DNA of 64,000 nt from Diploptera punctata (Eukaryota; Arthropoda; Insecta; Blattodea; Blaberidae): contig JASPKZ010007249.1 in NCBI GenBank assembly GCA_030220185.1, positions 682,001 to 746,000 of the forward strand, given 5' to 3'. Each line of letters opens with the position of its first letter. The first letter of the stretch is position 1. The position numbers and the translations under genes were made by a program. The notes beneath the pieces are model-generated. The model was not told the origin of the DNA, ran no database searches, and was given only the letters and a program-made list of their open reading frames with translations. Of the stretch, positions 63,015 to 64,000 are shown one piece after another.

Positions 63015-64000
63015 CACTTGAAATTGCAATGAACTATGAAATACTGTACAGCTCCAAGTTTTCCAATGTCATGGACTGTCGTTGGTCAGACAAAATGTTT
63101 TTATATGCAGAAAATATTTCCACATCACAGGAAGTTGCTGGTGCAAATTTAAGCAGATGGAATTTTTCAGGAAAGATTTCATCTGAAGGATTCTCTTCTT
63201 CCCCGTTGAGGATCTTACACACTGTAGTCAATGTCGAGAAGTCAGGATTTCTTTCCATAAGACATTCAAATTTCTTCATTATGTTTATTCCAACATTTTC
63301 TTGAACAACACTTAACTTCCTCCACAATGTCCAGTGATTCCTTCAAAGTCATGCCACGAGTTTATAATTTTACAATACTGTCAAAAATGAACCCAAAATT
63401 GCTTTTAATATATGCCAATAGGCACTGTACCTTGGACTCACTGAATGCACTTTGAGCCTCTCTGATAGCAACCACTGATTTACTTGAAAACGAGTGTATT
63501 ATAGACTTCACTTCTTTAAAATAGTCACTATAAAACAGGTTGCCTCAATCCACGTATCCCATCTAGTGAGGACAGGTTCAGGGGGCAATTTCACATTTGG
63601 TAATTGTTCTCTATAGTGCAACACACGTTGGGGGGCTTTAACAAACACTTTATTGGCGCTTGAAATAATGCTATTGATTTGTGAAATAGTTACTTCACAC
63701 TTCTTCAGCAACACGTTGCAGACCATGTGCGAGACAGGTGAAATGGATCATATTTTGATAAAACACACGTAGGACCTTTAGCATGTACGCCGCAGCAACA
63801 GAATAAAGGACAAGGACTTTATATTCTTGAACGCCTTCAGGCCACAATACCTTAAGTCCATCCTTCACAAAACGAGCCACTGTTGCATGATTTGCATGTC
63901 CCGGAGAAATCAGGAAAGTGTGGGGGATTCTTTTCCATCTAGTTTATCAATCACAAGATTAGCAAATACCGACCGTTTACATCCGTTGTTACATCGACAG
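63015..64000 (-). pseudogene. hAT transposase, broken, cut by window edge
   Basis: Three minus-strand frames line up as one protein. 63695-63880 carries VQEYKVLVLYSVAAAYMLK and FYQNMIHFTCLAHGLQRVAE, the RNase H-like core where hAT proteins have DAA.YM and CLAHGL. 63508-63726 carries CEVTISQINSIISSANKVFV, LPPEPVLTRWDTWIEA. 63034-63327 carries LLKFAPATSCDVEIFSAYKN followed by ILSDQRQSMTLENLELY, the C-terminal dimerisation domain. Frameshifts separate the frames. The Asp expected before AA.YM is Val, and the RS of CDVERSFS is altered to I.FS. It belongs to the same broad group as the two hAT relics at 11.4-14.3 kb. The N-terminus would lie beyond 64000. Confidence 0.85.

Overview
The window is repeat-dominated, AT-rich DNA from an arthropod nuclear genome. 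The mix of RTE-type LINEs, several tRNA-headed SINE families, mariner, hAT and Penelope-like relics, an intron-bearing tRNA-Tyr gene and a GT-donor-bounded candidate first exon points to an insect. From memory of similar LINE C-termini I favour a cockroach or termite (Blattodea), but I could not check this.

Layout. 1-9 kb: decayed RTE-family LINE copies, other LINE 3' ends, an internally deleted mariner and a 72-bp near-perfect palindrome. 9-16 kb: two head-to-head Penelope-like fold-backs, two hAT elements with exact 8-bp target duplications, tRNA-derived SINEs and a Helitron-like tandem block. 16-22 kb: LINE fragments, a MITE and SINEs. 22-32 kb: the centrepiece. A three-layer nest at 22872-27270 holds an RTE-type LINE with an uninterrupted 1012-codon ORF (23671-26931). 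A second full-length but frameshifted copy lies at 28405-31683 with a near-perfect 14-15 bp target duplication. 32-38 kb: SINEs, a LINE fragment and mostly unique AT-rich DNA, with a promoter-like patch near 35.5 kb. 38.4-38.7 kb: the only convincing host protein-coding sequence, a signal-peptide first exon ending in a consensus splice donor; its DPCKAG end recalls tolloid/BMP1 proteases. 39-45 kb: a long fold-back, a tRNA-Tyr gene with intron and T-run terminator, and a decayed DDE-type transposon region with repeats of GTCAGTCAGTCAC. 45-64 kb: mariner relics, SINEs, LINE fragments, a CRE-rich GC patch near 54.7 kb, and a broken hAT transposase running off the right edge.

Family names used below are my own. 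RTE-1: LINE with a (TAAG)n tail. L2: LINE with an (ATG)n tail. L3: LINE with a GTRRRQQL-type C-terminus. L4: LINE with an (ATGG)n tail. L5: LINE with an (AAG)n tail. LINE-G: LINE with an (ATT)n tail. S-A to S-F: tRNA-derived SINE families. Repeat A: a ~600-bp family of unknown type. The proteins here do not form a host pathway. The functional relationships are between autonomous elements (LINEs, hAT, mariner) and the non-autonomous ones (SINEs, MITEs, fold-backs) that probably used their enzymes.
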